The notes: a model not told the origin generated them from the letters alone. A DNA stretch of 64,000 nt from Apodemus sylvaticus (GCF_947179515.1 NC_067481.1:41768547-41832546), one strand, 5' to 3'; counted from the first letter of the stretch, positions 44,207 to 56,309 are shown. Translations and numbers: made by a program.

Positions 44207-44504
44207 ATACACTCAAAAATTAAAGAAAAATAATGCAAAATTAAAACCTAAAAATGAAAGTAGACTGATAAATGGACCAATTTTATTTCAAGATAACAAT
44301 ATAACTAGCCAGAAGGCCACAAAGGAGGGGCTATTCCAAGAGCCTTTGAAGACAGTATGTAACCAACTTTAGTCTGGGACAATGTGGAGTTATGTAGAAG
44401 GACTACTGAAAATAACTCATGAGCCCTTCCCAGCCATGTGTTCAACATGCTAGTGTGGGCAGAGCAACTTGAATCTATTTTACATCCATTTAAGTGAACA
44501 GAAG

Positions 44505-44612
44505 AAGCTGGTGTGCATGCCTGTAATTCTGGCACTCTGGGGATTGGAGTAGGAGAGTTGAACTGGCCTCAGCAACATTCCAAAGCCCTGCCTCAGTCAA
44601 AACAAAACATAG
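44505..44612 (+). mobile_element. Diverged B1-type SINE
   Basis: 'gctggtgtgcatgcctgtaa', 'tctggcactctggggattgg', 'aactggcctcagcaacattc' and 'aaagccctgcctcagtc' show an old B1 monomer, shorter than the standard form. Confidence 0.75.
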
Positions 44613-46560
44613 ATTATACAAAAGGTGTAATATATCGATGGTCTCAAGAATCAGGCCTCTCATTGTAAAAGAAGACATGCAAACATACAGTATGGGTGGA
44701 CAAAGTTGTGGAAGAATCTACAGCAGGTGTATTGAAAGAGATGCTTTATGAAGAAGGAATAGATATGTTTGCATGCCTGCTGCACAACTGAGTGAGCATT
44801 CGATGGTGCTGGTGCACAGATACCCACATGCACATATGAATTGTGAATATGCATGTCTGCATAGATACAGAACAAGCCTGTATTTTCTTGTACTACTTGC
44901 TGAAAAAGCCAAGGATGCAAATATACCATGAATAATAAGTACGACTCACACTTTATATTTTCGTCCCTGCAGCCATTTCTCACTTAAGCAAACAAGGACT
45001 TCTCAAGGAAATGGTTCATTCCAGGGCTGGAACGGAGTACAAAAAAGATGAGCCTGGGATAACTTGTTATGCAGGAAAAAATAATAACAAAAGAGACATG
45101 CTAAAAATGGTGTGAAGGTGTCACAAGAACACGGCATCCAAGTCCAAAAGTGAAAAATGACTAACTTGAGAACAATTTGAGCACTAAAATAGGTGAGTAG
45201 TGATGATAAACCAGGGAGAAAGTCAGAATTTATGAATCAGTACTCATTCTAGAGAGATTTGTTCCATCAGACATGAGCTACTGATACAGACAAGAGAGGT
45301 GGTAGGCAGATACATATATAAATGATAAATAGATAGTATAGCTGGTTGATATAGGGTAGATAATAAATAATTGACATATGATAAATAAATAGGTAGGTAG
45401 ATAGAGACCTAGATGATACTTAGCTTATGAGAGACAGAATTTTTTTCCCTTTATTTCTGGTTTGCATTAGAACATAGCTCTCCTTTGGAGGGAGTGCTAG
45501 AATTTGGAAACTGTTTTGGTGCTATCATGGTGCACACATGTTAGGCAAACATCATCAGTGGATACCAAATCAAGGAATTATTTGGGTCCAATAAAATAAG
45601 CATTATTTAAGTATCTCCCACATGGTAATTATTAAGTGAAGTAGAAAAAAAATACCAGTAACTCTATACTGAGAAGATCACAGCATGCTGACAAAGGACC
45701 AAGTCAGCTTTGCCAACAGAATTTGGTTGGTGAACATTGTTATCTGCAAAATGATGCCTTAAAACAGTTCATGGCCTGAATCTCATCCCAGGATTCAGCA
45801 GAAGACTGGAAACTGATGACTTCTATGAGATGAGATATTGTCGTGCTTACAGGTCCTTACAGGTGATAAAAGCTCTAGAAATGTTCTGGATTATCTAAAG
45901 CAGTTTGATAGCAGTAATATCCAAGTACTGCAGAAGGGAAATGTCACAGAGATCGCAGATATGCTGACAAAACCAGACTATATTGAAAAATACGCAGATG
46001 CCAGTGCATAAAACTGAAAATTGCATTTGTGATCTCAGCATGTTTCCTTGGAATCCACGTAGAGGTTGTCAGAAACCTGTGATGTAAGTAAGCATGAGGG
46101 ATTCTCAAATGTTCAGAATACACATATACAAGAAGATATAAACACACACAGAACTCAGACAACTTCAAACTGGGAAGACTCACATCATGGGAGCATGGGT
46201 GCAGAGAATGAGCATGCCTTTTGCTGAATTTTATTTTCTTAATTTTGTCATTATTGTTTTCCTCTATGTTGTGGCAGGGTCAGGGAGATGTGAGCATTGA
46301 TTGTTTACAATGAGGAGAAAGGTATAAAACTAATGATCTAAGTTTTTATTACAAAGGCCAGCAAGAAAATGAGCACATTATGCATAAGCTTAAATGATAA
46401 AAGAAAACAGTAAGAGTCAAATCAGAATTTAAAAAGGAAGACAAGAAAAGGGAAAAATAACCCATGGCAAACACATTTTCTCAAAAGTTTGGAGAGCTTG
46501 GTAAACACATTACTAGCTGAAAAGCCAAATTACCTGTAAAACTGTAATAGTAACTGCAGA
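44613..46560. other. Unassigned AT-rich DNA
   Basis: Contains a possible L1M 3' fragment at 45750-45920 (+: 'catggcctgaatctcatccc', 'aatgttctggattatctaaa'). A degenerate GATA/AAAT-rich patch lies at 45310-45415. 45000-45300 is complex sequence of unknown origin. No coding gene. Confidence 0.45.
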
Positions 46561-46564
46561 TTTT

Positions 46565-46670
46565 ATCCATGCCTTAGTCCATTCCATGAGCTGATACTTG
46601 ATACCATGTCACAGAAAAGACATAAGAAAACATTGTTTTACAGCTTCATGAACAATAATGAAAAGTTAAA
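46565..46670 (-). mobile_element. Ancient L1M 3' end fragment
   Basis: 'gccttagtccattccatgag', 'ctgatacttgataccatgtc' and 'aacattgttttacagcttca' match the reversed L1M terminus (ccttagtccattt...acagttc). Confidence 0.6.
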
Positions 46671-46793
46671 TAATATTAATTAAATAGTATTCTGATAAGT
46701 CTTCCAAAATAAATAACAAGCATACTACTATATCATTACCAGTTACATCTTGGTAATATTGCTCTTTTGGGGGCATTAAAGGGTTAGCAATGT

Positions 46794-46952
46794 CAACCAG
46801 GCAGTGGTGGATCACACCTTTAGTCCTAGCACTCAAGTAGCAGAAGCAGGTGAATCTCTGAGATTTGAGACCCCTGGTCTACAGAGTAAGTTCCAAGTTA
46901 GCCAGGACTACACAGAGAAACATCATCTCAAAACAAACAAACAATAAAGAGA
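46794..46952 (+). mobile_element. B1 SINE
   Basis: 'ccaggcagtggtggatcaca', 'tagtcctagcactcaagtag' and 'ggactacacagagaaacatc', followed by an 'aaacaaacaaacaa' tail. Diverged, full length. Confidence 0.9.
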
Positions 46953-46984
46953 TCAACAAGAAAGATTAGCAATGTCTATGCAAT

Positions 46985-47305
46985 TAGAGACTATAAATCA
47001 CACTTTGAAATATACATATGCATAATTTATTTTTCATTATTTGAGAATTTTATACATGTATGCAATATATTTTGGTAACATTAAGCCCTGTTTCCCTATT
47101 ATTCCTCCACGAACCCTATTCATTTTCCACTTCATTTCCTCTTCTAGCAGACCACCAAGTCCAACAGCTCTGCATGTATGCACCTTGGTGTAGAGCTAAC
47201 TACTGGGGTGTGAGCAGCCTATGAGGAGCTGCTTCACTGAAGGAAATTGACCATCTCTACACCAGCAGCCTTTAAAGGCCAAAGCTTCCAATGAGCACTC
47301 CCTTT
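46985..47305 (-). mobile_element. Lx-type L1 3' UTR fragment
   Basis: 'ttgagaattttatacatgta', 'ttttccacttcatttcctct', 'agaccaccaagtccaacagc' and 'ggtgtagagctaactactgg' follow the reversed Lx UTR order. Confidence 0.6.
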
Positions 47306-47309
47306 TATA

Positions 47310-48250
47310 CATAAAATCATCTTAAGAAATAGAACCCTTAGAAAAGGACATTAACAATGTTCAACATTCATTATACAACATATTCTCAGCAAACTCGAGT
47401 GGACACCTCCTGGCAAGTCAAATACCTCAGTCTGATTAAAGACCATCTATCTACAGGGCACCTGTAACTCATGCTGAACAGAGGGCAGGTAATATCTTTC
47501 TTTCCCCCTGAAGACCACGGCAATGCCAGAATATCCAGTCTTGTAGCCAGTGCAATATGACGTCAGTAGCCTGAGTAACAAGTCAAGACAAATTAAAGCA
47601 TAAAGACTCAAAAGAAAGAATTCGATGAGCATGTCTGTTATAATAGTTATAGATATATGAATGTTTATACAATATAATTTATACAATTAAATAAAAATTA
47701 TTCACATAAATATAATCTTGTAAACTTATTTTACTAATTCAAATATACAGATAATACAGTACAAGAAAATCCAATGGAGTGAACAAAGAAATCCAAACTA
47801 TTTCATGAATTTCTCAGTATCTTGGGATAAAAGATTCAAAAACAAGTTAAATTGTGTTTCTACATATTGACAGAAAATAATGAAAAACAAGTAAAAATTA
47901 TTCCTATAAACATATAACATATGTGAACATATAAAAATATGTTCTCAAGACAAAAAGTATAAAGTATTCATTCAGTCATAGAGTTAACAAAATACATGAA
48001 AATTCTTCATTTTATACACCTTAAAATATTTCAGAGAAAAAACTTGAAAGTCCTAAATAGGAAGATACCTATTTTTGGACTGGGAAAAATCAATGTTATA
48101 AAAGTGTTAAAAGATTCTACAGTAATCCATAGTTCAACATAATCCAAATCATACTTCCAAACGGCTTTTGAAAATAGAAATAGATGATTCTAAAATTTAC
48201 ATGAACACACAGATCATGCAAAATAGATGTAACAATTTTGATTTAAAAGA
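47310..48250 (+). mobile_element. Eroded L1M ORF2 relic, left part
   Basis: Sense text keeps ORF2 landmarks in order: 'gttcaacattcattatacaa', 'tattctcagcaaactcgagt', 'gtttctacatattgacagaa', 'gactgggaaaaatcaatgtt', 'gaacaaagctgaag'. Frameshifts and stops are everywhere. It encodes nothing functional. Confidence 0.7.
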
Positions 48251-48254
48251 ACAA

Positions 48255-48530
48255 AGCTGAAGGCCCACAAGGCAGCACAGGAGGTAAAGGCCCTGCTGCC
48301 AAGCCAGACGACCTGAGTTTGCCTGAATCTTACATGGTAGAAGGAGAGAACCAACCACAAGTTATCCTGTGACCTAACACACATACTATGGCATGTGTGT
48401 ATGTGTGAGGAGATACCCTTCACACATGTACCATGGTGTGTGTGTGTGTGTGTTGTGTGTGTGTGTAGTGTGTACTCATGCACTAACATGTACACACAAC
48501 AGATAGATTGGTTAGATGATAGACAGACAG
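48255..48530 (+). mobile_element. tRNA-derived SINE (B2/B3/B4 group) inside the L1M relic
   Basis: 'aggaggtaaaggccctgctg', 'cgacctgagtttgcctgaat', 'acatggtagaaggagagaac', 'aagttatcctgtgacctaac', then TG-rich 3' sequence (48438-48470). It interrupts the L1M ORF2 and is therefore younger than it. Confidence 0.75.
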
Positions 48531-49520
48531 GATCAAAATTGGAAGACTCAAACTGCTTAGCTTCAAGATAGAACATAATAGTGATTAAGATAGCTTGATA
48601 GCAGCAGAAGGTCACATATATCAGTCATGTTAGCAGATCAAAGAGTACATAAATAGTTAAATAGTTGCATATATTTATCAACTTTTTTTTACAAAAATAG
48701 AAAATAATTCAAAACAGAAAGTCTTTTGAGGAAATTGTGCTATTAATTGAGATAATATCCTAGAGAAGTGCCTGTCTGGTGTGTGTGTGTGTGTTTTTGC
48801 ACATATGTGCGCAAAATCCCTGATTTCACACCACACATTTAGTTAGATGAGGCCATTAAACATCAATGCAGAAGCTAAAATTATAAAGCATTAAGAAAAA
48901 ATCAAGAGAATATCTTTGTGAAACAGACGAAAACTTTCTAAGACAAAAATCAGTAAACATTGACAGGAAAATGAAAAGAAGATATACTTCATAAAAATTA
49001 AATTGTGCACAACTCTAGTCAACAAAGGGAATCATAAAAAATGTCTAGACAGACTCAGACTCAGAGAAAATATGTCCTGAATATATTTCTGGCCCAAGGC
49101 TTCTGTGGAGAACATATGAAGAATGCCTTCAACTGAATAAGAAAATGAGAGCATGCTGCAAATATGCACCAATCCTGTCAACTTCTTCTGCAGTGTGTCT
49201 GAAGCACAGGTCATCTGAGAGCAAGAAAAATGGCACCCAACCTCTTGGAAGAGCATTTGGAAAAGTCTTATGAACTTTAAATGCTTTTACTTTTCCTTTT
49301 GCCTCAGAACTTATCTTCCTTTTTCTAAGAAAAATGTATATAAAAATGCACAATAAGTGTTCTTACAACCTTAATCACAGTGGCCAAGAGCTGGAGACAC
49401 GAGGCATGGAAATGAATGAGTAAACAAACCATGCTACATTTATGTAATGGAATATTACTTAGCAAGGACACAAATGAGTCCATGCTATAAATAATACCTA
49501 GGTGAATCAAGAATGCGCAC
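48531..49520 (+). mobile_element. Eroded L1M ORF2 relic, right part
   Basis: Resumes with 'ggaagactcaaactgcttag', passes 'agctaaaattataaagcatt', 'catgctacatttatgtaatg' and 'gaatattacttagcaagg', the usual ORF2 C-terminal order. A (GT)n tract lies at 48780-48794. It is cut at its right edge by the B3. Confidence 0.7.
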
Positions 49521-49525
49521 AACTA

Positions 49526-49795
49526 GGGGATGGAGAGATAGCTCAGCAGTTAAGAATACTTGCTGCTCTAGCAGAGGACCTGAGTTCAGTTCCCAGCTCC
49601 CATGTGGAAGATCACAACCATCTCCAACTCTAGCTTTTAAGTATCTGACTCCTTCTGGACCCTGGAAGCATTGCACACACATGGTACACATACAAACATA
49701 CATACATACATACATACATACATACATACATTCATACATATATACAAGCGAACACCCATACACATAAATTATGTTTAAGTCTTTTTAAAAAAAAA
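49526..49795 (+). mobile_element. B3 SINE with internal (CATA)n
   Basis: 'aggggatggagagatagctc', 'ttgctgctctagcagaggac', 'tgagttcagttcccagctcc', 'cacacacatggtacacatac', with the tail region expanded into (CATA)n at 49697-49735, then 'acacccatacacataaatta'. Confidence 0.9.
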
Positions 49796-51335
49796 ATGCC
49801 CATGATTGGAGACCTAGAGAAATAGGCACATGGGAATCCATTCTTCTATTCTGTTGACTTGGTATACACTTGAACTCTCTCATAGAATGTTTCCTTAAAA
49901 AGCCCAAGCTGCAAAAGGCATACAGTGTAATATGCATATAAAGTTTGACCACATGAATGTAGGAATATATCTGACTATTTGGTATATACTTGTACAGTCA
50001 AGAAGACATGGAAGCTATATATGCTGGGTTTGATATCCACTACTGGACGATGTGAAAGGAAATGCTCAAAGGTCTTCAAGTTATATGCATTAAACTACCC
50101 TCTACATTTTCAGTCTGAAATGTTTCAGAGAACGTGTGGGGACCATCAAAGACCCAGATCCTAGCTCTATGTTGAGAGGTGGTGGTGGTATTATTGTTAC
50201 TACAGGGGTGGAGGTGTAATCTCTGTTGACCTGAAAGGTGAAATACTCTGTAAAATTAAAAGCATAGGTAGGTGGTACTCTTATTGGGTATATTTGAGGT
50301 GCCCCCAAAGCCAATATTTTAGTTGCTTGAACCCTTGCATAGCACTATTACAAAGTGGTAAAAACTTTGAAAACCTCTAGTGGGAGGTCTTTGTTTCACT
50401 GGGCCATGCTCCTGAGGAGAGAATGGGACCCCAACCCAATCCTTGTGCCTCTGTTTTTGCTTTCTGGCCATAAAGTAAGCCCGAACTAAAACTGAGAGCC
50501 CATAGCCTTTATCATCAGTGGTTGATTATCCTGGATAATTGTTACAGTAATGCAAATGTTACTGCCACAAGTACTGCATACGTTGCATATGAACCGAAAT
50601 GCAGACACTTTGGGGGAAGGATGGGGCCTTTCGGACCTTCACAGCTCTAGTACTATTTTAACAATGCTAAGCTGCTAGTGTGGGAGCTTTCTGAAGGAAG
50701 GAGTGGACTCTGTGTGGCAACATGTCTCCGGTACTTAAAACAATACCTGAGAGTCTGATTATGGAATGAAAGGCTGGATGGTGCCTCTCTGGGGACATCC
50801 AGATGATATTCAGATGTTTTTATTAAGTGATAACAGGAGTCTGTGTGGGTTGTCTTCAAAACCTGTTATCAGAATTCAGTTAATTCTACATTAACTGCAT
50901 GACATAAGTTCTGTGATTATTGACTTGCTTGGACAATATGTGAGAATGAAGGTCATAAAAATTAGATAAGGTGCGCAAGGTCATACCACTAGTGCTGGGA
51001 GACAAGGTATGTGGTCTTATAGCGCTTATGTTTGACTCCAAGACCAAACAGCTTTCTTAGGATGAATCAGATTTATAATAGGTTCTTGGAGGCAGGGATA
51101 CACATGACTCCTCAAGGGAGTGTGCATGAGCTCAGCAGTGCTCACTTGCAGGGAGGAGAATTCCAGGTGGAAGAAATGGTGGGCAAAAGATATATACCCA
51201 AGGGGGCATGCCGTCTAAGCTTCAGGAATATCTGAACCCTCTCACCCTTCTTTGAGGTGAGAGCCAGCTCTTGGGTGACTCCCAGGGTGCTTTTGTGTAT
51301 AAGCATTTCTTCCCAGCTCTCAGCCATCCTGAGGG
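49796..51335. other. Unassigned DNA
   Basis: No gene or confident repeat. 49796-49950 may be a further L1M 3' piece. A small GGT run lies at 50180. Confidence 0.45.
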
Positions 51336-51339
51336 CTGG

Positions 51340-51700
51340 CGGCTTTTCTGGGCTGAGGATGACAGTCTGGAAATGGCTGAGCTGGATAAACAGAGCCTGC
51401 CCTGCTCCCGCTGCCAAGCAGGATGAATACAATGTGTTTTAATAATGAATGAGTGATTAATAGAAACTGCTTTGAAGAATTACGATGTGACGGGCCTCAC
51501 TGTGCTGTGGAGCTGGGTATAAATGACTCTGGAATGCAGAATCAGGACGTTAGCATCTGTTACCAACTGCATTATAAACCAGGCTCCATAATGCCGCTTA
51601 TCCACACCTCCCTGACATGTTATTATAACACCTCTCTTGAGGATGGATTAGGGGGAAATGTAATATGTATTAATCACCCATTGATATAAGAAGATGAAGA
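51340..51700. other. Candidate conserved noncoding element
   Basis: A repeat-free block with a dense series of homeodomain-type TAAT motifs ('taataatgaatgagtgatta', 'tgtattaatcacccattga'), a TATA-like 'gggtataaatgact' and several CpGs in otherwise CpG-poor DNA. The 78-residue frame at 51453-51689 (+) has no motif. An enhancer role is inferred from texture only. Confidence 0.4.
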
Positions 51701-52138
51701 ATAAGAACGTTAGGTTAAGGTACTGTCAACCATGCCTCTTCTCTCTCCCGTTGCTTTTTGATTCCAGTCTCTTTGGTAGAAGGCCAGGACAGCATTTGCC
51801 TCCTACTCTGAGGCTTAAAGGATCTGACTTGGTCAGAGATCAGCTTTGTGCAGTAAACCATCATTTCTGAGAACCTGAATCTCTTCAACGTTCCTATAAC
51901 TTCCTTTAAGAACATTGACGTTATGCAGATTTCTGGATGAGATTCTGGGAAAGAAAAGGACTTTAGGTAAAGTTAAATCTGAACAAAGTGTGGGTTTTAG
52001 TTAATATGACTCATTAATTATAACATGTACCCTAATAAGTAAGTAGTTTGCTAGTAGTTAGGGGAAATTGTATCTAAGGGAAGGTATAACCCACACCTCT
52101 AAACTATCTGCTCATTTCTTCTTTTCTTTTTTTAAATA
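51701..52138. other. Unassigned DNA
   Basis: No gene or repeat recognised. Confidence 0.5.
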
Positions 52139-52140
<2 letters not shown>

Positions 52141-52171
<31 letters not shown>

Positions 52172-52290
52172 GTCAGAGAATATGTTAGAGCTGGTTCTCT
52201 CCTTTTACCATACTATGTGGGTCCCAGGGGGCAGATTCAGGTGAGGCTTGTTGGTAACTTACCTTACCTGCTCAGATATCTTCCTCACTG
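52141..52290 (-). mobile_element. tRNA-derived SINE with (GT)n tail
   Basis: (GT)n at 52141-52169 is the reversed tail. 'agagctggttctctcctttt' and 'ctatgtgggtcccagggggc' match the reversed body of the same subfamily as 16556-16685 and 48255-48530. Confidence 0.7.
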
Positions 52291-52514
52291 TGTTTTAAAT
52301 AAACTGTGTTATTGTAAAAAAAAAAAGCTGTGTGTGTATATATTTGCATGTGTGTGTGTTAGAGAGACAGACAGACAGAGAGAAAACATACTGTATGAGT
52401 ATATATGGCATATACACATGTGTTTGTGTGGATACATAGGGTCAGAAGGCATACTTAAATAAGTTATATGTAGACAACAGAGGAAGTTGTCTGGTCTCAG
52501 CATAATTCCATTAA

Positions 52515-52692
52515 GACAGGGTCTCACTGAGCCAGGAACTAGGCTAGTGGCCAACAAGTTCCAGCGATCCTCCTGACACCACCCCGTACAGCACTGGGGT
52601 AACTGCCTTAGTTTTTTACATGCCTTCTGGGGATTTGAACTCAGGTCCTTGTTCTTAATCACAAGTGCTCTAACATTTTCCTCAGCTCTCTT
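52515..52692 (-). mobile_element. B4-type SINE
   Basis: 'agacagggtctcactgagcc', 'ctagtggccaacaagttcca', 'ttctggggatttgaactcag' and 'atcacaagtgctctaacatt': the reversed B1-like part, then the reversed tRNA-like head. Confidence 0.7.
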
Positions 52693-53195
52693 AACCTGGG
52701 AGTCCATGTTATTCATGTGACACACCTGGGTGGAACCTGTTATCTGCCTGCCATACTCTTCATTTTCCCTCCCACCCTGCATGCTGTGGATTCAGCTTTC
52801 TGGAATGATGTCCTCCTTCTGACAGACTAAGTCCTGCTTGTCCTCTCTATCTCAGCTCCACACACACTGCACCCCACTCTCCTTCATGCTGTGTTACACA
52901 GCCGATATGGAAATCCCCCAGTTCTTTTTTCCATAAGCCAAGAACTCCCCACAGAGTGCCTAATACATGGCTGCGTTCCCTGAAAACAGCCCAAAATGGG
53001 ATATGGGATAGGTGTCTCCTAACAGAAAGAATGGATGTCTGGGTGGTGGAAGCTAAACTTCAGGGATATACAGTGTGGCTGATGTACAATTTCCTAACAG
53101 GAAGAATTCTGTCTGAATTTTGATACAGCTTTTCAGTTCTTGTATTGCAATTTCTGACAAGATTGAGTACTACCTCATCTCCCAGGGAAGCTCCT
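52693..53195. other. Unassigned DNA
   Basis: No feature recognised. Confidence 0.5.
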
Positions 53196-53199
53196 TAGG

Positions 53200-53660
53200 A
53201 TAAAAGTAAGAAATCCCCAAACTGAGCAGATTCACCTGCCTGCTTCCTCCTAAGAGTAAACAATAAAGACTGTTGAAAGTCACTCTTAGACAAGCCAGCC
53301 TTCAGAGATTGGCTCTCAGACAACCCCCGCTGCCCAGGAGGAGCAGAGCCCAGCCAAGAAGCAGGAGAAGAAACAGAGCTCAGCAGGGCTGCCCTCAAGA
53401 GGTTCAGACCAGTCCCTGGGAAAGGACACCCCTCAGCCTGTGCAACTGATGGCAGCCTGGGCAGTGTTCTCTAGATTTTGTGATCTGTCACTCATATTAT
53501 GGGTGGGGCTTTGGTGATGCAACTGCCTTTGAATGATTTCTGCTCATATAAGTAACCTCTTGCCTATACTCCTGTTAGTGACTCCAATAAAACTCATGGT
53601 TCACCAAATTGGATACTTTGGTGGTATCCAGATTTTGGTCTGTCGTGGGTTCCCTGTTTG
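53200..53660 (+). mobile_element. Candidate ERV-type LTR
   Basis: The 3' part looks like an LTR R-U5: 'gcaactgcctttgaatgatt', 'cctatactcctgttagtgac', AATAAA at about 53587, then 'ggtctgtcgtgggttccc'. A related 55-base segment recurs at 55361-55418. The 5' boundary and class (possibly an RMER-type rodent LTR) are uncertain, and no viral gene is present. Confidence 0.45.
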
Positions 53661-53662
53661 GA

Positions 53663-53664
<2 letters not shown>

Positions 53665-53719
<55 letters not shown>

Positions 53720-53720
53720 G
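53665..53720 (+). repeat. (TG)n microsatellite
   Basis: Over fifty bases of pure TG directly 3' of the LTR-like segment. Confidence 0.97.
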
Positions 53721-54220
53721 CACCCCCCATAGAAATAGAAAGTCTTGTCATACAACAGCCACATCTCTTCAATGTGTAGAAAAAGTCACTGGAGTCTCCA
53801 TTTCTGTGGAACTGGCATCAGTTAGGGGAGTTTTCAAAGATGAAATGTCAGTAGTGTGTTGCCACAGGCTCTTCTCCTTGACACCTTGTCCCCAACCTTT
53901 CAGAGCCAACCCCTGTGTTATAATCTTTTAAGGAAATCCTTGGCCTCAGTCCTAGGCAAAGCCATGGGATTTCTGATTCTAAGCTGTCTGTTTCTCACAT
54001 TCTCTGTGGTTGCTCCCACCCAACTGGGAATTTACCCTTCATGCCTGAACCACTGTGTTTATTTAATAAGGTCAAATTTCTTTCTTTTGCAAGCTGTTGT
54101 AATGTCACCAGGTGCCTGACCATCAAGCTGTCTGAAGACAGAGAGCTAAGGAAGCCCCTGAGGGCTGCTTCCCAAGCTTGGATGCACTGCTGCCCATCAC
54201 TGTTTCCAGTCATGTCTCTT
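53721..54220. other. Unassigned DNA
   Basis: No gene or confident repeat recognised. Confidence 0.5.
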
Positions 54221-54224
54221 TCTC

Positions 54225-54345
54225 CCTGGCTAGACTGTGAACTCCTCAAAAGAAGCCATGTCTAGTTCAACTATGGCTTCTCTTCAGCCTTAGACCTGTA
54301 TCCAATTTCCAGTAAACATGCAGCATTTCTCTTAGGGCATAAAGA
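54225..54345 (+). mobile_element. L2-like relic
   Basis: 'ctagactgtgaactcctcaa' then 'gaagccatgtctagttca' parallels the sense L2 3' region (agactgtgagctccttgaggg ... accatgtctt). The terminal repeat is not preserved. Confidence 0.55.
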
Positions 54346-54594
54346 AATGTGTGAACACATCACAGAGAAAGCTGTTTGCCTCCTCACATGAGCATGTCCT
54401 ATAACTTCTGTTTTCTGTTTATCCTTTTGTGGTTCACCTACAGAAGGACTTCCAGCTTAGTGGCTGGGAATGGGACTACCACCTATCAGAAGGGTTCATC
54501 ACTGAGTCTCAGACTCTCAGATTTGCAAAGGGGAACTGAGAATGCTTACCCCATGCAGTTTGGGGGGGGGGAAGCATAAAACTGGATATATATT

Positions 54595-54935
54595 GTATTG
54601 ATTATTAAGGTCTTCATAACAAAGTTCCTCAAAATTAATGTCATATAGTACTAGAAACACAGTCTCTCAGTGTTCTGGAGGCTATAAGTCTGAACCCAAG
54701 GTGTCAGCAGAGCCGAGATCCCTCTAATACCTTCTGGGAACAGTCTTCATGATCTCTTTCAGTTTCTCGAAACTTGCTGGCTTTTGGTTGTCTTTGACTT
54801 GGCTTCATGTGGCCATTTGCAACCATATGAGAATCCAGTCCAGTTGGGTTATAGAGCATGAACTTCTTCATTCTGATCTCATCTTCACTTAACTCACGTC
54901 TACAATGATTTTATTTCTGAAGATTTTTTTCTAAG
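54595..54935 (-). mobile_element. Ancient L1M 3' end
   Basis: Reversed L1M UTR in full order: 'tcttcataacaaagttcctc', 'gtgttctggaggctataagt', 'ccaaggtgtcagcagagccg', 'ggcttcatgtggccatttgc', 'ttctgatctcatcttcactt'. Confidence 0.8.
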
Positions 54936-55199
54936 ATCTGGTGGGCTGAGGCTCAGACTTCAACCTGTCTGGAGGGAACAGTTGAACCCCCTATGCACTC
55001 CCCAATCCTCCATTCCACCAACCCACCCTATCTTTCTACAATCTGATCTCTTGTCTCTGGGTCTCTGATATATCTTCTTAAGACTACATGCCTCCCTTTT
55101 CTGGCCATTCTGGGGACCTTTTGAGTGTAAGGAGGTAAAATACGTCTGTCTAACCTTTAAAGGTTGCCTGGTTTCGCCTGGGAATTCAGTGTGTATCTG

Positions 55200-55475
55200 T
55201 GGGTGTTTTAATAGCAAAGAGGCAGGATATATCGATCATATTTTGCCACAGTCATGGTGTCTTCTCTAAGGTTCTTCTACTGGGTACATACAGAGGTGTT
55301 GATATTCTCTTTGGAGGTAGCCGTATCCAGCTTGGACTGCAGAGAGGAACTGAACTTAGGGAGTGGGAGGGTTTTGATGATGCAGCTGCCTTTGAGTGGT
55401 TTTGACTCATTTAAGTCTGGGACCATTTCTTTTGATCTTGACAACTGTCACCCTGTGTAAGGCAGCTGGACTTCT
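55200..55475 (+). mobile_element. LTR-related segment (second copy)
   Basis: Positions 55361-55418 ('tgatgatgcagctgcctttg', 'agtggttttgactcatttaa') align by eye with 53501-53555 of the LTR-like element upstream, same orientation. The flanking extent is a guess. Confidence 0.4.
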
Positions 55476-55536
55476 CACATTGGTGGCTACAAATACCTTA
55501 CGTCCTTTTCATTTAATTTAAAAATGTATTTATTTA

Positions 55537-55722
55537 TGTGGTAGTACAGGGGTTTGAACCAAAGGGCCCCATGTTAGGTAAACAGTCAATCAGGAAGCTT
55601 GCTCTTAGGCTTTTTAAATGTAGGGCTTCCCGTGACAGCCCATGGCAGCTTCTAACTTTCAATCCTCCTGTCTCAGTCTCCCAAGTAGCTGGAATTACAG
55701 GTGTGCAGCACCCAGCCTGGAT
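55537..55722 (-). mobile_element. ID/B1-type SINE relic
   Basis: 'aatcctcctgtctcagtctc', 'ccaagtagctggaattacag' and 'gtgtgcagcacccagcc' are a reversed B1-like monomer. 'gtacaggggtttgaaccaaa' to its left resembles a reversed ID part. Confidence 0.65.
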
Positions 55723-56305
55723 TCTCTGTCTTGTTTAAAATCCCTTTTCTGTACTGGGAACAGAGAGGCTTTTCTATAGCACAAATTCTAAGGAGGTGTG
55801 TCTATGGCTTTCTCCTGTCCTCAAGCATGTGTGAGGACGGACGACGGACTGGCCTTGGACCTACCCACATGTCCACTTTGTCTTATTCTTCCTGACTGCT
55901 AGCCTGAAGCTTAACACTCTATTGGCTTCTTGCAGTTTCCTTAAGATTCTGAGCTTATTCCATTTTCTCGGGCTTATCTCACACTGCTTCCTCTTCCATC
56001 CTTCCTTTCCTTTTGAGGGGAGAAGGGAAGCTGTACTGTAGTTCACGCTGGACAAACATAGCCCTCTGCCTCTGAATGTCGTCTGCAGTCCCTCTGCCTA
56101 CATTCCACACCTTCTTTACTGGGATCGTTTCTCCAAATCCTTCTTGGCACAGCTAGACATCACTTCTGCTGAGAAGCCCTCCCAGATTCACCATGATTGA
56201 CCCAAGAATCCTTACATGCATTTGTTAGGGTCTGAACTTGTTTCTTTGCTAGGATGCTATTGCTGGCTGGCTACATGTCAAAAGGATGTTGTTGAAAGAG
56301 AATAC
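55723..56305. other. Unassigned DNA with an L2-like piece
   Basis: At 56145-56200 'catcacttctgctgagaagc' and 'cctcccagattcacc' resemble the sense L2 block with '...gccttccctgacc'. The rest is not recognised. Confidence 0.45.
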
Positions 56306-56309
56306 AAGC

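Noticed and set aside
52309..52782. 157-residue minus-strand open frame
   Set aside because: Runs through a reversed B4 SINE and GT/GACA-rich sequence. Chance frame.
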